DNA of 64,000 bases from Pseudodesulfovibrio sp. (GTDB lineage Bacteria > Desulfobacterota > Desulfovibrionia > Desulfovibrionales > Desulfovibrionaceae): positions 1 through 64,000 of the forward strand of contig JAEINO010000008.1 of assembly GCA_016342345.1 (NCBI GenBank), in the 5' to 3' direction. Below the pieces are notes generated by a model. The model did not search any database. It saw only the letters and a program-made list of their open reading frames with translations, and was not told the DNA's origin. A program made the translations under genes and the position numbers. How positions within the stretch are numbered: the stretch's first letter is position 1; each line of letters opens with the position of its first letter. Shown here one piece after another: positions 27,468 to 35,723 of this stretch.

Positions 27468-28492
27468 CGGATGAAAGCCTTTTCGGGAACAGCCCGTTTC
27501 AGGGGACGACCTTGGACCTCGTCCCAATGTTCCACACCAATTCCCATGCGGGGCTTGCCGAATGTCACGTTGTCCTGATTGATGATGTCATCAGGTTTTA
27601 GGTCTCTTTTTGCAACGAGGGCAACTCTATGCGGGCTGCAGGGCCGAAGGCCCTTGCTCATTGCCTTTTGGGGCTCTCCCATGGCCGCGTAAACCTGGTG
27701 CATTGTGCGGATGACCTCGGCCAGATCGTCAATGGTCACTGACCATATGTGTTCACATGCTTCCATGAAGCGATCCCGAGAGATTGGTTTTTCGATAACG
27801 TTGGCTCCGGCAGCGACGGAAGCGTACACCATTTCGTATCCGTCATAATGGTCGGAAAGCCCGACAGGGATGTTGAACAGATCACTGTACCGTTGCATGA
27901 CACGGAGATTGTGCTGGGAAGCTTTGCCGGGATGACCATCGGGCTGATGGTTGACGATCAACCGTTCACATCCCGCATCCAGTGCGGTTTTGATCGCCAT
28001 TTCAACTTCATACTGCCAGGCCCCTCCTGTATCAAGAAAAAGGGCAAGGTCGGTTTGTGCGGCGTAACGGATGAGCGGGTAGTGGACAATGTCAGGCGAG
28101 GCTATCTTTATTGCTTCTGCGCCGATATTGACCAGGAAATCCACACGTCCTCTGTCATGGGCCGTGGCCATGAAGGGAACATCTAGTTCATCGGCCAGTT
28201 TTTTGATTTCGTGATGCTGCTCCAAGGTGAATTGGTACCGGCGCATGTGTTCAATCAGCGGGACCGAGTATTGCTTGTCCCTGATGCTGAAGGTCTTGAC
28301 TGCGGACGGGTCAAAGACTTCAGTTTCATAAAAGAGTTCCGATTTGATGCAATCGGCACCGGCTTCGACAGCTTTTCTTGCCAGCATGAGTGCAATGTCC
28401 AGATCGCCTTCATGACAGGTGCCGAGCTCGGCCACAAAGAAAGGCGCTTGCCCTTCTCCAATGAGTTTTTTCCCAATTTTTACGTTTTTCAT
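27452..28492 (-). CDS. neuB: N-acetylneuraminate synthase family protein, divergent (NeuB-like)
   Basis: 346 residues. A TIM barrel starting VAELGTCHEGDLDIA, with the conserved Lys in ADCIKSE, is followed by a C-terminal SAF/antifreeze-like domain (from about residue 285, SPHRVALVAKRDL). NeuB enzymes condense phosphoenolpyruvate with a hexosamine to make nine-carbon nonulosonic acids. The AELGTCHEGD variant in place of AEIGxNHNGD and the IKSE in place of VKFQ mark it as a distant paralogue of the synthase at 31885. The start shares one base with the stop of the radical SAM gene upstream. The product may be an unusual nonulosonate. Confidence 0.86.
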   Translation of the reverse strand: MKNVKIGKKLIGEGQAPFFVAELGTCHEGDLDIALMLARKAVEAGADCIKSELFYETEVFDPSAVKTFSIRDKQYSVPLIEHMRRYQFTLEQHHEIKKLADELDVPFMATAHDRGRVDFLVNIGAEAIKIASPDIVHYPLIRYAAQTDLALFLDTGGAWQYEVEMAIKTALDAGCERLIVNHQPDGHPGKASQHNLRVMQRYSDLFNIPVGLSDHYDGYEMVYASVAAGANVIEKPISRDRFMEACEHIWSVTIDDLAEVIRTMHQVYAAMGEPQKAMSKGLRPCSPHRVALVAKRDLKPDDIINQDNVTFGKPRMGIGVEHWDEVQGRPLKRAVPEKAFIRWEDL

Positions 28493-29544
28493 TATTTGTT
28501 CGTGGAGGTTGTGTCTTCGGGGTTGTTGTCAGTATATTTGATGATCGGAATTTTTCTGTCGCCAACTTTGAGCATGTCCCCGACATACTCCCCGCCATCC
28601 GGGCAAAGGGTGCAGCCGGTGTGTTCAAGTCTTCGACCTGTACGCATGTCGCGACGGAATGAACGGAATTTTTCAGAATTCCAGAGAGTCTTGAGTGAGG
28701 AGGATTGCACTGTGCCCATGTCGTGATGCAGATGATAGTCTCCGTGGCACGGGATTACGACACCGTCCCATGTGATAAACACTCGTTGAAACGGGGATTG
28801 GCAAACATAGTTCGGATCATGTTTGATACGCGAGGGGTCTTCACGGTGCTGTTCGGCTATGACTGCGATCCGGTCCACATATGGAGCCCAGTAGTCGTAG
28901 TATTCGGGTGTATCGTCCACAACACTGGAAATGGTCTGGATGCGTACCAGTGGTTTGGATATCCTGCGTTCCTGCTTGATCTCGGCAAGTCGGCGGACTG
29001 TTTTTGTGATTTGATCGAAGGTGATGGGTTTGCGAATTCGTTCGTAATCATCATATAGGCCGTCAATGGAAAAGGAAATCCAGTCCAGTCCTGCATCGAC
29101 AAGGTCCACGAGCATGGACTCCGTCAGGAGGCCTCCGTTCGTGAGGAAGGCTACATCCCGTATTCCTTTTGCTTTTGCGTAGCGAACCATTTCAATAAGC
29201 CGCGGGTTCATTGTTGGTTCTCCCCGCCAGCTGAGTTTGATGGAAAAAACATTGTGGGCTGCACACTCGTCAATGATTTTGCAATAAAGATCGAAGTCCA
29301 TGATTCCCCTCAGGGAGCCATCATCCATTTGTGCCCGAGTGCACATTGGACATTGCAGTTGGCAACTGAGGGCGGCCTCGATGTCAACTGTCTGGGGAAA
29401 GTTCGGGATAATGTTCAGACGGGGAAACCAATGCCATTTGAATCGGTCCCAGAGCAGAGGGAAAAAATGTCCGCGTTTGAGGAAGTAGAGAATGTTGTCC
29501 AGGCGTTTGTTGATCACGAAATAGTTGATATTAATTTTCATCAT
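28492..29544 (-). CDS. Radical SAM protein with SPASM-like domain
   Basis: 350 residues. CQLQCPMC (Cys61, 65, 68) is the cluster motif and LSWRGEPTMNP the GGE-like motif. The C-terminal part (YVCQSPFQRVFITW, VVIPCHGDYH, CTLCPDGG) is SPASM-like, for one or two auxiliary clusters. Two ATGs stand next to each other at the start; the second may also be used. It lies between a NeuA-like and a NeuB-like gene, so a nonulosonate or its precursor is a plausible substrate. Confidence 0.87.
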   Translation of the reverse strand: MMKININYFVINKRLDNILYFLKRGHFFPLLWDRFKWHWFPRLNIIPNFPQTVDIEAALSCQLQCPMCTRAQMDDGSLRGIMDFDLYCKIIDECAAHNVFSIKLSWRGEPTMNPRLIEMVRYAKAKGIRDVAFLTNGGLLTESMLVDLVDAGLDWISFSIDGLYDDYERIRKPITFDQITKTVRRLAEIKQERRISKPLVRIQTISSVVDDTPEYYDYWAPYVDRIAVIAEQHREDPSRIKHDPNYVCQSPFQRVFITWDGVVIPCHGDYHLHHDMGTVQSSSLKTLWNSEKFRSFRRDMRTGRRLEHTGCTLCPDGGEYVGDMLKVGDRKIPIIKYTDNNPEDTTSTNK

Positions 29545-29565
29545 TTTTATTGAATCCCAAAAGAG

Positions 29566-30273
29566 CTATACACGTTTTTTTGTCACATCATGGTTGAGTG
29601 CGTCATAGGCTTCGGCAATGACGAGGTCTATCGGTTCATCAATGTCCACCGAGTGGATCTTAGACATCAGATATCCTTTTTGCGGGCTGCCATGAAATGT
29701 TCGTGCCTTAAGAAAGGCTGGAATCGAAAAAGCATATGTGCTTCCGTTGTCGATGACCATTTTGGGGAGTTCCTGGCGGTTTTTTTGAGCCCAATCGGGC
29801 CAGACGAAGCGCAGGAATCCTTTTTCATCTTCGGTTTTTGCCATGTGAGGCGGGAAAGAGTACTCCGAAACCGCTACTGCAAAATCACACTTTCCCTGCA
29901 ATACCAAATCGACGGTTCCAGCGATATCTTTAGCTTTTCTGAGAGGGGCGGCAGGGAAAAGGCAGCACAGGTAGTCCCATGTGCGCCCCGCCTTTTCTTC
30001 CTGAAACAAAAAATCCAGGCAAACGTCCGCAAGCCCTACCGTGTCTCCTGCCAAATTGTCAGGACGGCGTGTCGTCTGTGCGCCGAAGTTTTCAGCAATG
30101 GTTGCTATTTCAGAATCGTCCGTGGAGACCACGATTCGTTCGAACAGGTTGGTTTTGAAGGCTTCCTCAATGGTATTCGCGATAACCGGACGGCCTTTGA
30201 ACGGGGCAATGTTTTTTCGTGGAAAACGTTTTGACCCGCCACGAGCGGGAATAAGCGCGATGACTTTGTGCAT
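29566..30273 (-). CDS. neuA: CMP-nonulosonate cytidylyltransferase (NeuA/PseF-like)
   Basis: 235 residues starting ALIPARGGSKRFPRKN, the CTP-binding loop of acylneuraminate cytidylyltransferases, with the LFPAAPLR and DIDEPIDL segments. It transfers CMP from CTP onto a nonulosonic acid, giving the donor for transferases. The ATG at 30273 begins the motif; the longer open frame to 30459 has no family similarity. First gene of the leftward unit 30273-26580, and divergent from 30486. Sialic, pseudaminic and legionaminic substrates cannot be told apart. Confidence 0.9.
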   Translation of the reverse strand: MHKVIALIPARGGSKRFPRKNIAPFKGRPVIANTIEEAFKTNLFERIVVSTDDSEIATIAENFGAQTTRRPDNLAGDTVGLADVCLDFLFQEEKAGRTWDYLCCLFPAAPLRKAKDIAGTVDLVLQGKCDFAVAVSEYSFPPHMAKTEDEKGFLRFVWPDWAQKNRQELPKMVIDNGSTYAFSIPAFLKARTFHGSPQKGYLMSKIHSVDIDEPIDLVIAEAYDALNHDVTKKRV

Positions 30274-30485
30274 TCCAAATCTTCTATTGTGCCTGTGTGT
30301 TTGATATTTGACAGAAATCAACAAATTTATGCATACATCAGGCCAAAACTCATGGCAAGAACTCCGTATTTCTCTTGCTATCGGGCCTTTTTTTTTGAAT
30401 TTTGGAATGAAATTTGCTTCAATCCATGTCCGGGAAGAAATGGTTTTGCGGCGTTTCAACGGTTGAACCGATCAGGAAGGTCCGT
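30274..30485. promoter_or_regulatory. Divergent intergenic region
   Basis: 212 bp between divergent units. TTGACA occurs at 30308-30313 facing right, but no good -10 lies 16-18 bp downstream. An AGGAAGG ribosome-binding site at 30474-30480 decides the start of the rightward gene at 30486. Confidence 0.3.
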
Positions 30486-31196
30486 ATGTCGAAAAGAGCA
30501 GTCATATTGGCCGGAGGAAAGGGAAAACGACTTCATCCGTATACGGTTGTTCTCCCCAAGCCGTTGATGCCCATTGGCGAATACCCCATTTTGGAAGTGG
30601 TGGTTCGGCAGTTGGTATCCTGTGGATTTGATCACATTACGATGGCAGTTAACCATCAGGCGGACATCATCAAGTCCTATTTCAATGCGGGTCGGGACTG
30701 GGGTGCCAGAATTGATTTTTCGTTGGAAAAGGAATTTCTGAGTACCATGGGGCCGTTGACTCTGATCGATGATCTACCAGAAGATTTTCTGGTCATGAAC
30801 GGTGACATTCTTACGGATATGGATTTTGGAGCGTTTTACGATGGACACGTGCAAAGGGACGAGGCTTTTAGCATCTCTTCGTTTGTGAGGCGTCAGCGGT
30901 CCGAATTTGGTGTGCTTACGGTCTCCCCGGAAAAGCGATTGCAGGGATTTAGGGAAAAGCCTGAAGTGGAATATGAGGTCAGTATGGGGGTCTACATGCT
31001 TTCCCGCAGAGTTCTCGATCATATTCCCAAAGGCAAACCATTTGGTTTTGACGACCTGATGCATGGGCTTCTTGATAGTGATTTCGCCGTGGGGGTTCGA
31101 CGTTACGAGGGTTTCTGGCTAGACATAGGGAGGCAGGACGATTATGCTGAGGCTATTGACATGTTTGAGGTCAACAAGCACTTGTTTCTCAAGTGA
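30486..31196 (+). CDS. Sugar-1-phosphate nucleotidyltransferase
   Basis: 236 residues: ILAGGKGKRLHPYTVVLPKPLMPIG (nucleotide-binding signature, start MSKRAV), then MNGDILTD (metal-binding) and FREKPEV. This is the NTP_transferase fold of RfbA, ManC and PtmE. In Campylobacter, PtmE makes GDP-GlcN as the first step of legionaminic acid synthesis, but there it carries CBS domains, which are absent here. It heads a rightward unit with PIG-L, NeuB and PseG-like genes, so it may activate the amino-sugar that enters the nonulosonate route. Confidence 0.87.
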   Translation: MSKRAVILAGGKGKRLHPYTVVLPKPLMPIGEYPILEVVVRQLVSCGFDHITMAVNHQADIIKSYFNAGRDWGARIDFSLEKEFLSTMGPLTLIDDLPEDFLVMNGDILTDMDFGAFYDGHVQRDEAFSISSFVRRQRSEFGVLTVSPEKRLQGFREKPEVEYEVSMGVYMLSRRVLDHIPKGKPFGFDDLMHGLLDSDFAVGVRRYEGFWLDIGRQDDYAEAIDMFEVNKHLFLK

Positions 31197-31233
31197 CGCG
31201 AAATTCATTAATTAAACAATCAATTTGGAATCC

Positions 31234-31860
31234 ATGAATATACTGGCTGTCGGCGCACATTATGATGACGTTGAGATGGGATGTAGCGGTACCCTGATAA
31301 AGCATGTTGCTGCCGGGGACAGGGTTGTTGTCATTGTGGCATCGAAATCCGCTTACAAGGACCCGAAAGGGGTTTCCATTCGTTCGCCTGAGATGGCAGC
31401 GAAAGAGGGGGCCAGGGCTGCCGCCGTTATGGGCGTCGAGCTTGTTCTTCTTGGCTACGAAGCATTGTATGTTCCTGATGACGAAGATCTTGCCAGAGCG
31501 ATTCGTTATCATATCGAGGAATGTCAGATAGACACGGTTTATTGTCATTGGGCTCACGATGTCCATCGCGATCACCGGCACGTGGCTCAGGCTGCCATTA
31601 TGTCAGCCCGTCAGGTTCCTCGGGTGCTCATGTATCGCAGCAATTATTACGATTCCTATGAACCGTTCAAGGGTAATTTTTATTCGGATATTTCAGAACA
31701 CATGGAGAAGAAAATAGAGGTCATCAAGGCCCATCGTTCAGAATTGGAGCGGGTCCGTTACAAATGGCTTGATTTTATCCAGCGGCAAAATGCCAATGAC
31801 GGCCAGAAGATAGGTGTTGGTTATGCCGAAAAGTTCGATCTTGTAAGATATGTTGTTTAA
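31234..31860 (+). CDS. PIG-L/LmbE family deacetylase
   Basis: 208 residues. ILAVGAHYDDVEMGCSGTL is the zinc-binding start (AHxDD) and HWAHDVHRDHRHVA provides the later histidines. The family de-N-acetylates GlcNAc moieties, such as GlcNAc-PI or GlcNAc-inositol. The ATG at 31234 begins the fold; a TTG at 31225 is in frame. Placed just after a nucleotidyltransferase and before a NeuB, it may free an amine for later re-acylation. Confidence 0.86.
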   Translation: MNILAVGAHYDDVEMGCSGTLIKHVAAGDRVVVIVASKSAYKDPKGVSIRSPEMAAKEGARAAAVMGVELVLLGYEALYVPDDEDLARAIRYHIEECQIDTVYCHWAHDVHRDHRHVAQAAIMSARQVPRVLMYRSNYYDSYEPFKGNFYSDISEHMEKKIEVIKAHRSELERVRYKWLDFIQRQNANDGQKIGVGYAEKFDLVRYVV

Positions 31861-31884
31861 TTAAGATTTTCAGGAGTTGGTCAA

Positions 31885-32946
31885 ATGGCATTCAATAATG
31901 CGTTCAAGATTGGTAAAAGAAAAGTTGGCATCGGTTGTCCCGTGTACCTTATTGCGGAAATAGGGCGTAATCACAACGCGGACATGAATTTGGCCAAAGC
32001 CATGGTAGATGCGGCACTTGACGCTGGGGCTGATGCTGTCAAATTTCAGTCATTCAAGGCGGAGACGCTGCTGATCAAGGAGCTTCCCAAGGTTTCACAT
32101 ATTCAGGAAACTTCGTCCGAGACCAAGTCGGCCTATGAAAGTACCAGAGAGGTCGAACTTCTTCCCGAAAATCACGCCATGCTCAAGGAGTATGTTGTAG
32201 GCAAGGGCGGTACCTTTCTGTCCACCCCTGAAGATCATTCCATGGTGAAACTCCTGAATGATCTTGATATTCCGGTTTTCAAGATAGCCTCTCTTGATAT
32301 TGTTTATCTTGATCTCGTTGAAGCCATTGCAGCCACCGGCAAACCCATTATTCTTTCCACGGGGATGTCCACACTGGGCGAAGTGGAAAAGGCACTGAAT
32401 ATTCTTGAAAAAAAAGGGGTGAAGGATGTGGTGGTGCTGCACTGCACATCGAACTACCCCCCTCGGTACGAGGATGTAAATCTCAATGCCATGCAGACCA
32501 TTGCCCGTGCCTTTGATGTTCCGGTTGGTTATTCGGACCACACACCGTCCATCGGGGTGAGTATCGCTGCCGTGGCCTTGGGTGCCTGCGTCATCGAAAG
32601 GCATTTCACATCGGATAAAACGCTTCCTGGTCCTGACCAGAGGTTGTCTTTGACTCCTTTTGAGTTCAAGCAGATGGCCGAAGAAATTCGATCCGTTGAA
32701 CGTGCATTGGGGTCCACGGTCAAGAGGCCTGTTGAGGCCGAGATGGAGATGAGGCGTTTGCATCGCCGCAGACTTGTCGCCGCAGGAGATCTCAAGGAAG
32801 GACAGATTATAAAGCGTGAGGATATCGCCTGCAAGTGCAGCGAGTTCGGCCTGGACCCGGAATATATTCCATTTCTTGTCGGACGTAAGGCCTCTCGTGA
32901 CATTCCCGCAGATGCGCCGCTCAACGATGTTGATACACATGCCTAG
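31885..32946 (+). CDS. neuB: Nonulosonic acid synthase (NeuB/LegI/PseI family)
   Basis: 353 residues. The barrel start YLIAEIGRNHNADMNLAK, KFQSFKAETL, VLHCTSNYP, YSDHTPSIG and IERHFTSDKTLPGPDQRLSL all match canonical NeuB enzymes, followed by a SAF domain after about residue 285. It condenses PEP with a 2,4-diamino or N-acetylhexosamine. The PseG-like gene 9 bp downstream suggests a 6-deoxy-2,4-diacetamido-type precursor, giving pseudaminate or legionaminate. An AGGAG-like site precedes the ATG. Confidence 0.93.
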   Translation: MAFNNAFKIGKRKVGIGCPVYLIAEIGRNHNADMNLAKAMVDAALDAGADAVKFQSFKAETLLIKELPKVSHIQETSSETKSAYESTREVELLPENHAMLKEYVVGKGGTFLSTPEDHSMVKLLNDLDIPVFKIASLDIVYLDLVEAIAATGKPIILSTGMSTLGEVEKALNILEKKGVKDVVVLHCTSNYPPRYEDVNLNAMQTIARAFDVPVGYSDHTPSIGVSIAAVALGACVIERHFTSDKTLPGPDQRLSLTPFEFKQMAEEIRSVERALGSTVKRPVEAEMEMRRLHRRRLVAAGDLKEGQIIKREDIACKCSEFGLDPEYIPFLVGRKASRDIPADAPLNDVDTHA

Positions 32947-32954
32947 GTGACCCG

Positions 32955-34058
32955 GTGAGAAAGCTGGCAGTCCGCTTGGACGGGAATCGACACATAGGGT
33001 TGGGACATATGTTCAGGTGTCTGCATCTTGCGGAACACCTTAAGCAGAACCACAATTGTGAAATCGTCTTTTTTCTTCTTGAAAGCAGTCTTGACTCGGG
33101 CATTCTTGAGTTTTGTGATTCAAGCGGCGTGAAGGTTGTTCCGGTGTCCCTTCCGGGCAGTCCGTGGGTAGAGGATACGCTTGGATTTGAGCGCGCCTTG
33201 AAGGGTGGCTCTTTTGACGCGGTTCTTGTCGATTTAGTTTGTCCTGATCCCCAGGATGATGATCTGAATGACAACTCCGATTATTGTCCGGCAGACATTT
33301 TAGGGTGCGTTCAACGAGTCAAGGCACTCGGCCTTCCGGTTTTTGCTCTGTCGGATCGTTTTGATCATGTGGATATCCCGGCGGACCTTGTCATTAATTC
33401 CTGTCCGGCGCAGCAAGGCCAATGGTATGCGGGGAGTCGAACGAAGTTCCTGTTGGGGCCGAAGTATTACCTTCTTCCAAACAGCTTTCGGAACCTGTCT
33501 CGTTGCCAGAAGACTTTTCTTTCCGAGAAGCCGCATGTGGTCATTTTTTGTGGTGGAAACGATCATCGAGGCTTTACGTCAATGCTCCTTGATTGTTTGC
33601 TTTCTCATGCGAAGTCACTGTCTTTTGAAGTCGTGCTCGGCGCGGCAACGCCCGATATTGACCTCAGGGCAGAGGAATACCGGGCCCAAGGGGTTGATTG
33701 CCGATTCAAGGTAAAAGACATGGCACCGGTCCTTTTTAATGCGGATTGCGTTATTTCGACTTCCGGGAATACTCTGTTTGATCTTGCTGCATTGGGTGTT
33801 CCCGCTGCTGCGGTATCCACGCGTGAACGGCAAAGAATTACGGCCCGTTTTTTTTCAGATGCTGGTTGCTGTGTCGATTTGGGTATGGAGTTTGAAGAAA
33901 TAGCGGTCAATTTGAAGCTTTTTGTGAATACCGTCCTTCACTCGCCGAAGCAGTTGCTGGAAATGAGCCGTCGGGGACGGGAATCGGTTGATGGTGATGG
34001 TTTGGTTAGGGTTGCAGAGGAAATGGTTCTGGTTTTTGAAAGCGTACAAAAGAGGTAG
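32955..34058 (+). CDS. pseG: PseG-like UDP-sugar hydrolase
   Basis: 367 residues; GTG start. RLDGNRHIGLGHMFRCLHLAE is the glycine-rich start of PseG (UDP-2,4-diacetamido-2,4,6-trideoxy-beta-L-altropyranose hydrolase), and ISTSGNTLFDLAALGVPA matches its GT-B-type second half. The enzyme frees the hexosamine that NeuB-type synthases use, and it follows a neuB gene here. Family members also include epimerases and aminotransferase-linked variants, so the exact sugar is inferred. Confidence 0.82.
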   Translation: MRKLAVRLDGNRHIGLGHMFRCLHLAEHLKQNHNCEIVFFLLESSLDSGILEFCDSSGVKVVPVSLPGSPWVEDTLGFERALKGGSFDAVLVDLVCPDPQDDDLNDNSDYCPADILGCVQRVKALGLPVFALSDRFDHVDIPADLVINSCPAQQGQWYAGSRTKFLLGPKYYLLPNSFRNLSRCQKTFLSEKPHVVIFCGGNDHRGFTSMLLDCLLSHAKSLSFEVVLGAATPDIDLRAEEYRAQGVDCRFKVKDMAPVLFNADCVISTSGNTLFDLAALGVPAAAVSTRERQRITARFFSDAGCCVDLGMEFEEIAVNLKLFVNTVLHSPKQLLEMSRRGRESVDGDGLVRVAEEMVLVFESVQKR

Positions 34059-34062
34059 TGAA

Positions 34063-34974
34063 ATGAATGTACTTGTTGAAGCTGTGGGAAGTCCCATGTG
34101 GGGGACGTTGTTTCCTCTGCTCAAACAAACGTTCAACGCGACCGTCGGGCTTGATATAAACACATACTCACACGGGTTATACGCTCTGGATAAAGGATAT
34201 TTGGTCCCGAAATACAGTTCTCCAGATGCGGTAGATGCCATTCTTGACATTGCGACCAGGGAAAGAATTGATGTGTTCATGCCATCACTTCACGAAGGGT
34301 TGCTCATGTGGTCAGAGCTTTCGCGCGAGCTTGCTCAAAAGGGGATTACGGTTTTGATTTCGCCTCCAGATACAGTGAGGCATTTTCATGACAAGTGGGA
34401 TACGTACCGTTTTTTCACGGATAACAAAATTCCTACCCCGCCAACATCGTTGACGCCGGAGTATGATCTCTTGAAGCCCAGAGTAGGCCGTGGAGGGGCG
34501 GGCATCCGTCCCATGGAGGTCGGTGAATCGTTTGATCCCGATATTTTTATTTCGCAGAAATTTCTCCAGGGACAGGAGTATTCCATCGATGCCTTGTGCG
34601 ACCTTGACGGAATAATTCTCTGTGTCGTTGTACGCAAACGTCTTGCTGTCGAGTCTGGATTGAGCGTTACCGGGATTGTCGTTGACGACAAGGAAATCGA
34701 ATCAATGGCACGAACGCTGCTTGGTTCCGCTCATTTCCGGGGGCCGGTCAACATGCAGTGTTTTCGTACTGATGCGGGCATGTTCTTCACCGAAGTTAAT
34801 CCGAGGCTCGCTGGAGGAATGTCGCTTTCCATGAACGCTACTGAAAACTGGTTTATGCTTATCAGGAAAATGCTTGAGGGGAAGAAGCTTGTTCCGATGG
34901 ACGTTCAGCATGATTTGGTCATGATGCGCCATTATCAGGATGTTTTCGTGGACAAGAGAGATTTGAAGTGTTGA
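34063..34974 (+). CDS. ATP-grasp superfamily protein
   Basis: 303 residues. KPRVGRGGAGIRP (glycine-rich ATP lid) and FTEVNPRLAGGMSLS (metal-binding Glu and Asn) are typical of ATP-grasp ligases related to carbamoyl-phosphate synthase and PurK-type carboxylate-amine ligases. They join a carboxylate to an amine or thiol through an acyl phosphate. The ATG at 34063 starts the Rossmann-like N-domain. Possible role: adding an amino acid or carboxylate onto the sugar. It shares one base with the next gene's start. Confidence 0.82.
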   Translation: MNVLVEAVGSPMWGTLFPLLKQTFNATVGLDINTYSHGLYALDKGYLVPKYSSPDAVDAILDIATRERIDVFMPSLHEGLLMWSELSRELAQKGITVLISPPDTVRHFHDKWDTYRFFTDNKIPTPPTSLTPEYDLLKPRVGRGGAGIRPMEVGESFDPDIFISQKFLQGQEYSIDALCDLDGIILCVVVRKRLAVESGLSVTGIVVDDKEIESMARTLLGSAHFRGPVNMQCFRTDAGMFFTEVNPRLAGGMSLSMNATENWFMLIRKMLEGKKLVPMDVQHDLVMMRHYQDVFVDKRDLKC

Positions 34975-35660
34975 TGGCAGTCGGTTTTGATCTTGATGGA
35001 ACTCTCTATGATCACGGGGAGTTCGTTGGCGGAGCTTATAAGAAGGTCGCCGCTTGGGTGTCGAAGCATTGTGGCGTTCCTGAAGAGGGTTTTTTCCAGA
35101 CTATTTTTTCCGACTGGAGAGAGAGATCAAGTCGATGCTCGACCATTTTTGCGGATGCATTGCATCTGTACGGGGTTTATAGTGAAAGCAACGAAAGAAG
35201 TTGCGTTCTTGGTTACAGGAGCTACGAGCCGGAAATGTTGACTCCTTTTTGCGGGGTAGAAAATTGTTTCGACGACCTCAAAGAAAAAGGCGTGAAGATA
35301 GGACTGCTGACAGATGGGCAATCGGACGTTCAGCGGAACAAAATAAGAGCTCTTGGTCTGGGCCATCATTTTGATCACATAGTTATTACGGGAGATTTGG
35401 GAAGGTCCTTCTATAAACCCCATGAGGCTGGTTTCAAAGCCATTGCAAAGGGGCTTGAGGTCTCCCTTCCAAATTTGATTTATGTTGGAGATCGTCCTGA
35501 TGTCGACATTCAACCATCCAGGAATCTTGGATATACTCCTTTGCGAATTTTGCATGGCGAGTATGCCTCGGAGCAAAGTGAGGTTGCATGTTTTGAATTT
35601 TCATCTTTTGAAATGCTGAGCAGACATCTGATCGACACGTTTCTCGTCAAGTGTGTGTGA
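34974..35660 (+). CDS. HAD-family hydrolase
   Basis: 228 residues. AVGFDLDGTLYD (nucleophile Asp), LLTDGQ, KPHEAGFKAI and YVGDRPDVDI mark HAD phosphatases. The ATG at 34974 shares one base with the preceding stop (TGATG). NeuB-type pathways often use a phosphatase to remove the 9-phosphate; whether it does this here is inferred. Confidence 0.85.
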   Translation: MAVGFDLDGTLYDHGEFVGGAYKKVAAWVSKHCGVPEEGFFQTIFSDWRERSSRCSTIFADALHLYGVYSESNERSCVLGYRSYEPEMLTPFCGVENCFDDLKEKGVKIGLLTDGQSDVQRNKIRALGLGHHFDHIVITGDLGRSFYKPHEAGFKAIAKGLEVSLPNLIYVGDRPDVDIQPSRNLGYTPLRILHGEYASEQSEVACFEFSSFEMLSRHLIDTFLVKCV

Positions 35661-35723
35661 GCAGGAAGCCCGGAATTTCAAGCGTTTTTTTGTTTATAAT
35701 TTCAGACTGTTCGGAGGAACCCC

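Noticed and set aside
32095-32940. Long open frame antisense to neuB
   Set aside because: Mirror of a strongly coding gene; no start context or family motif.
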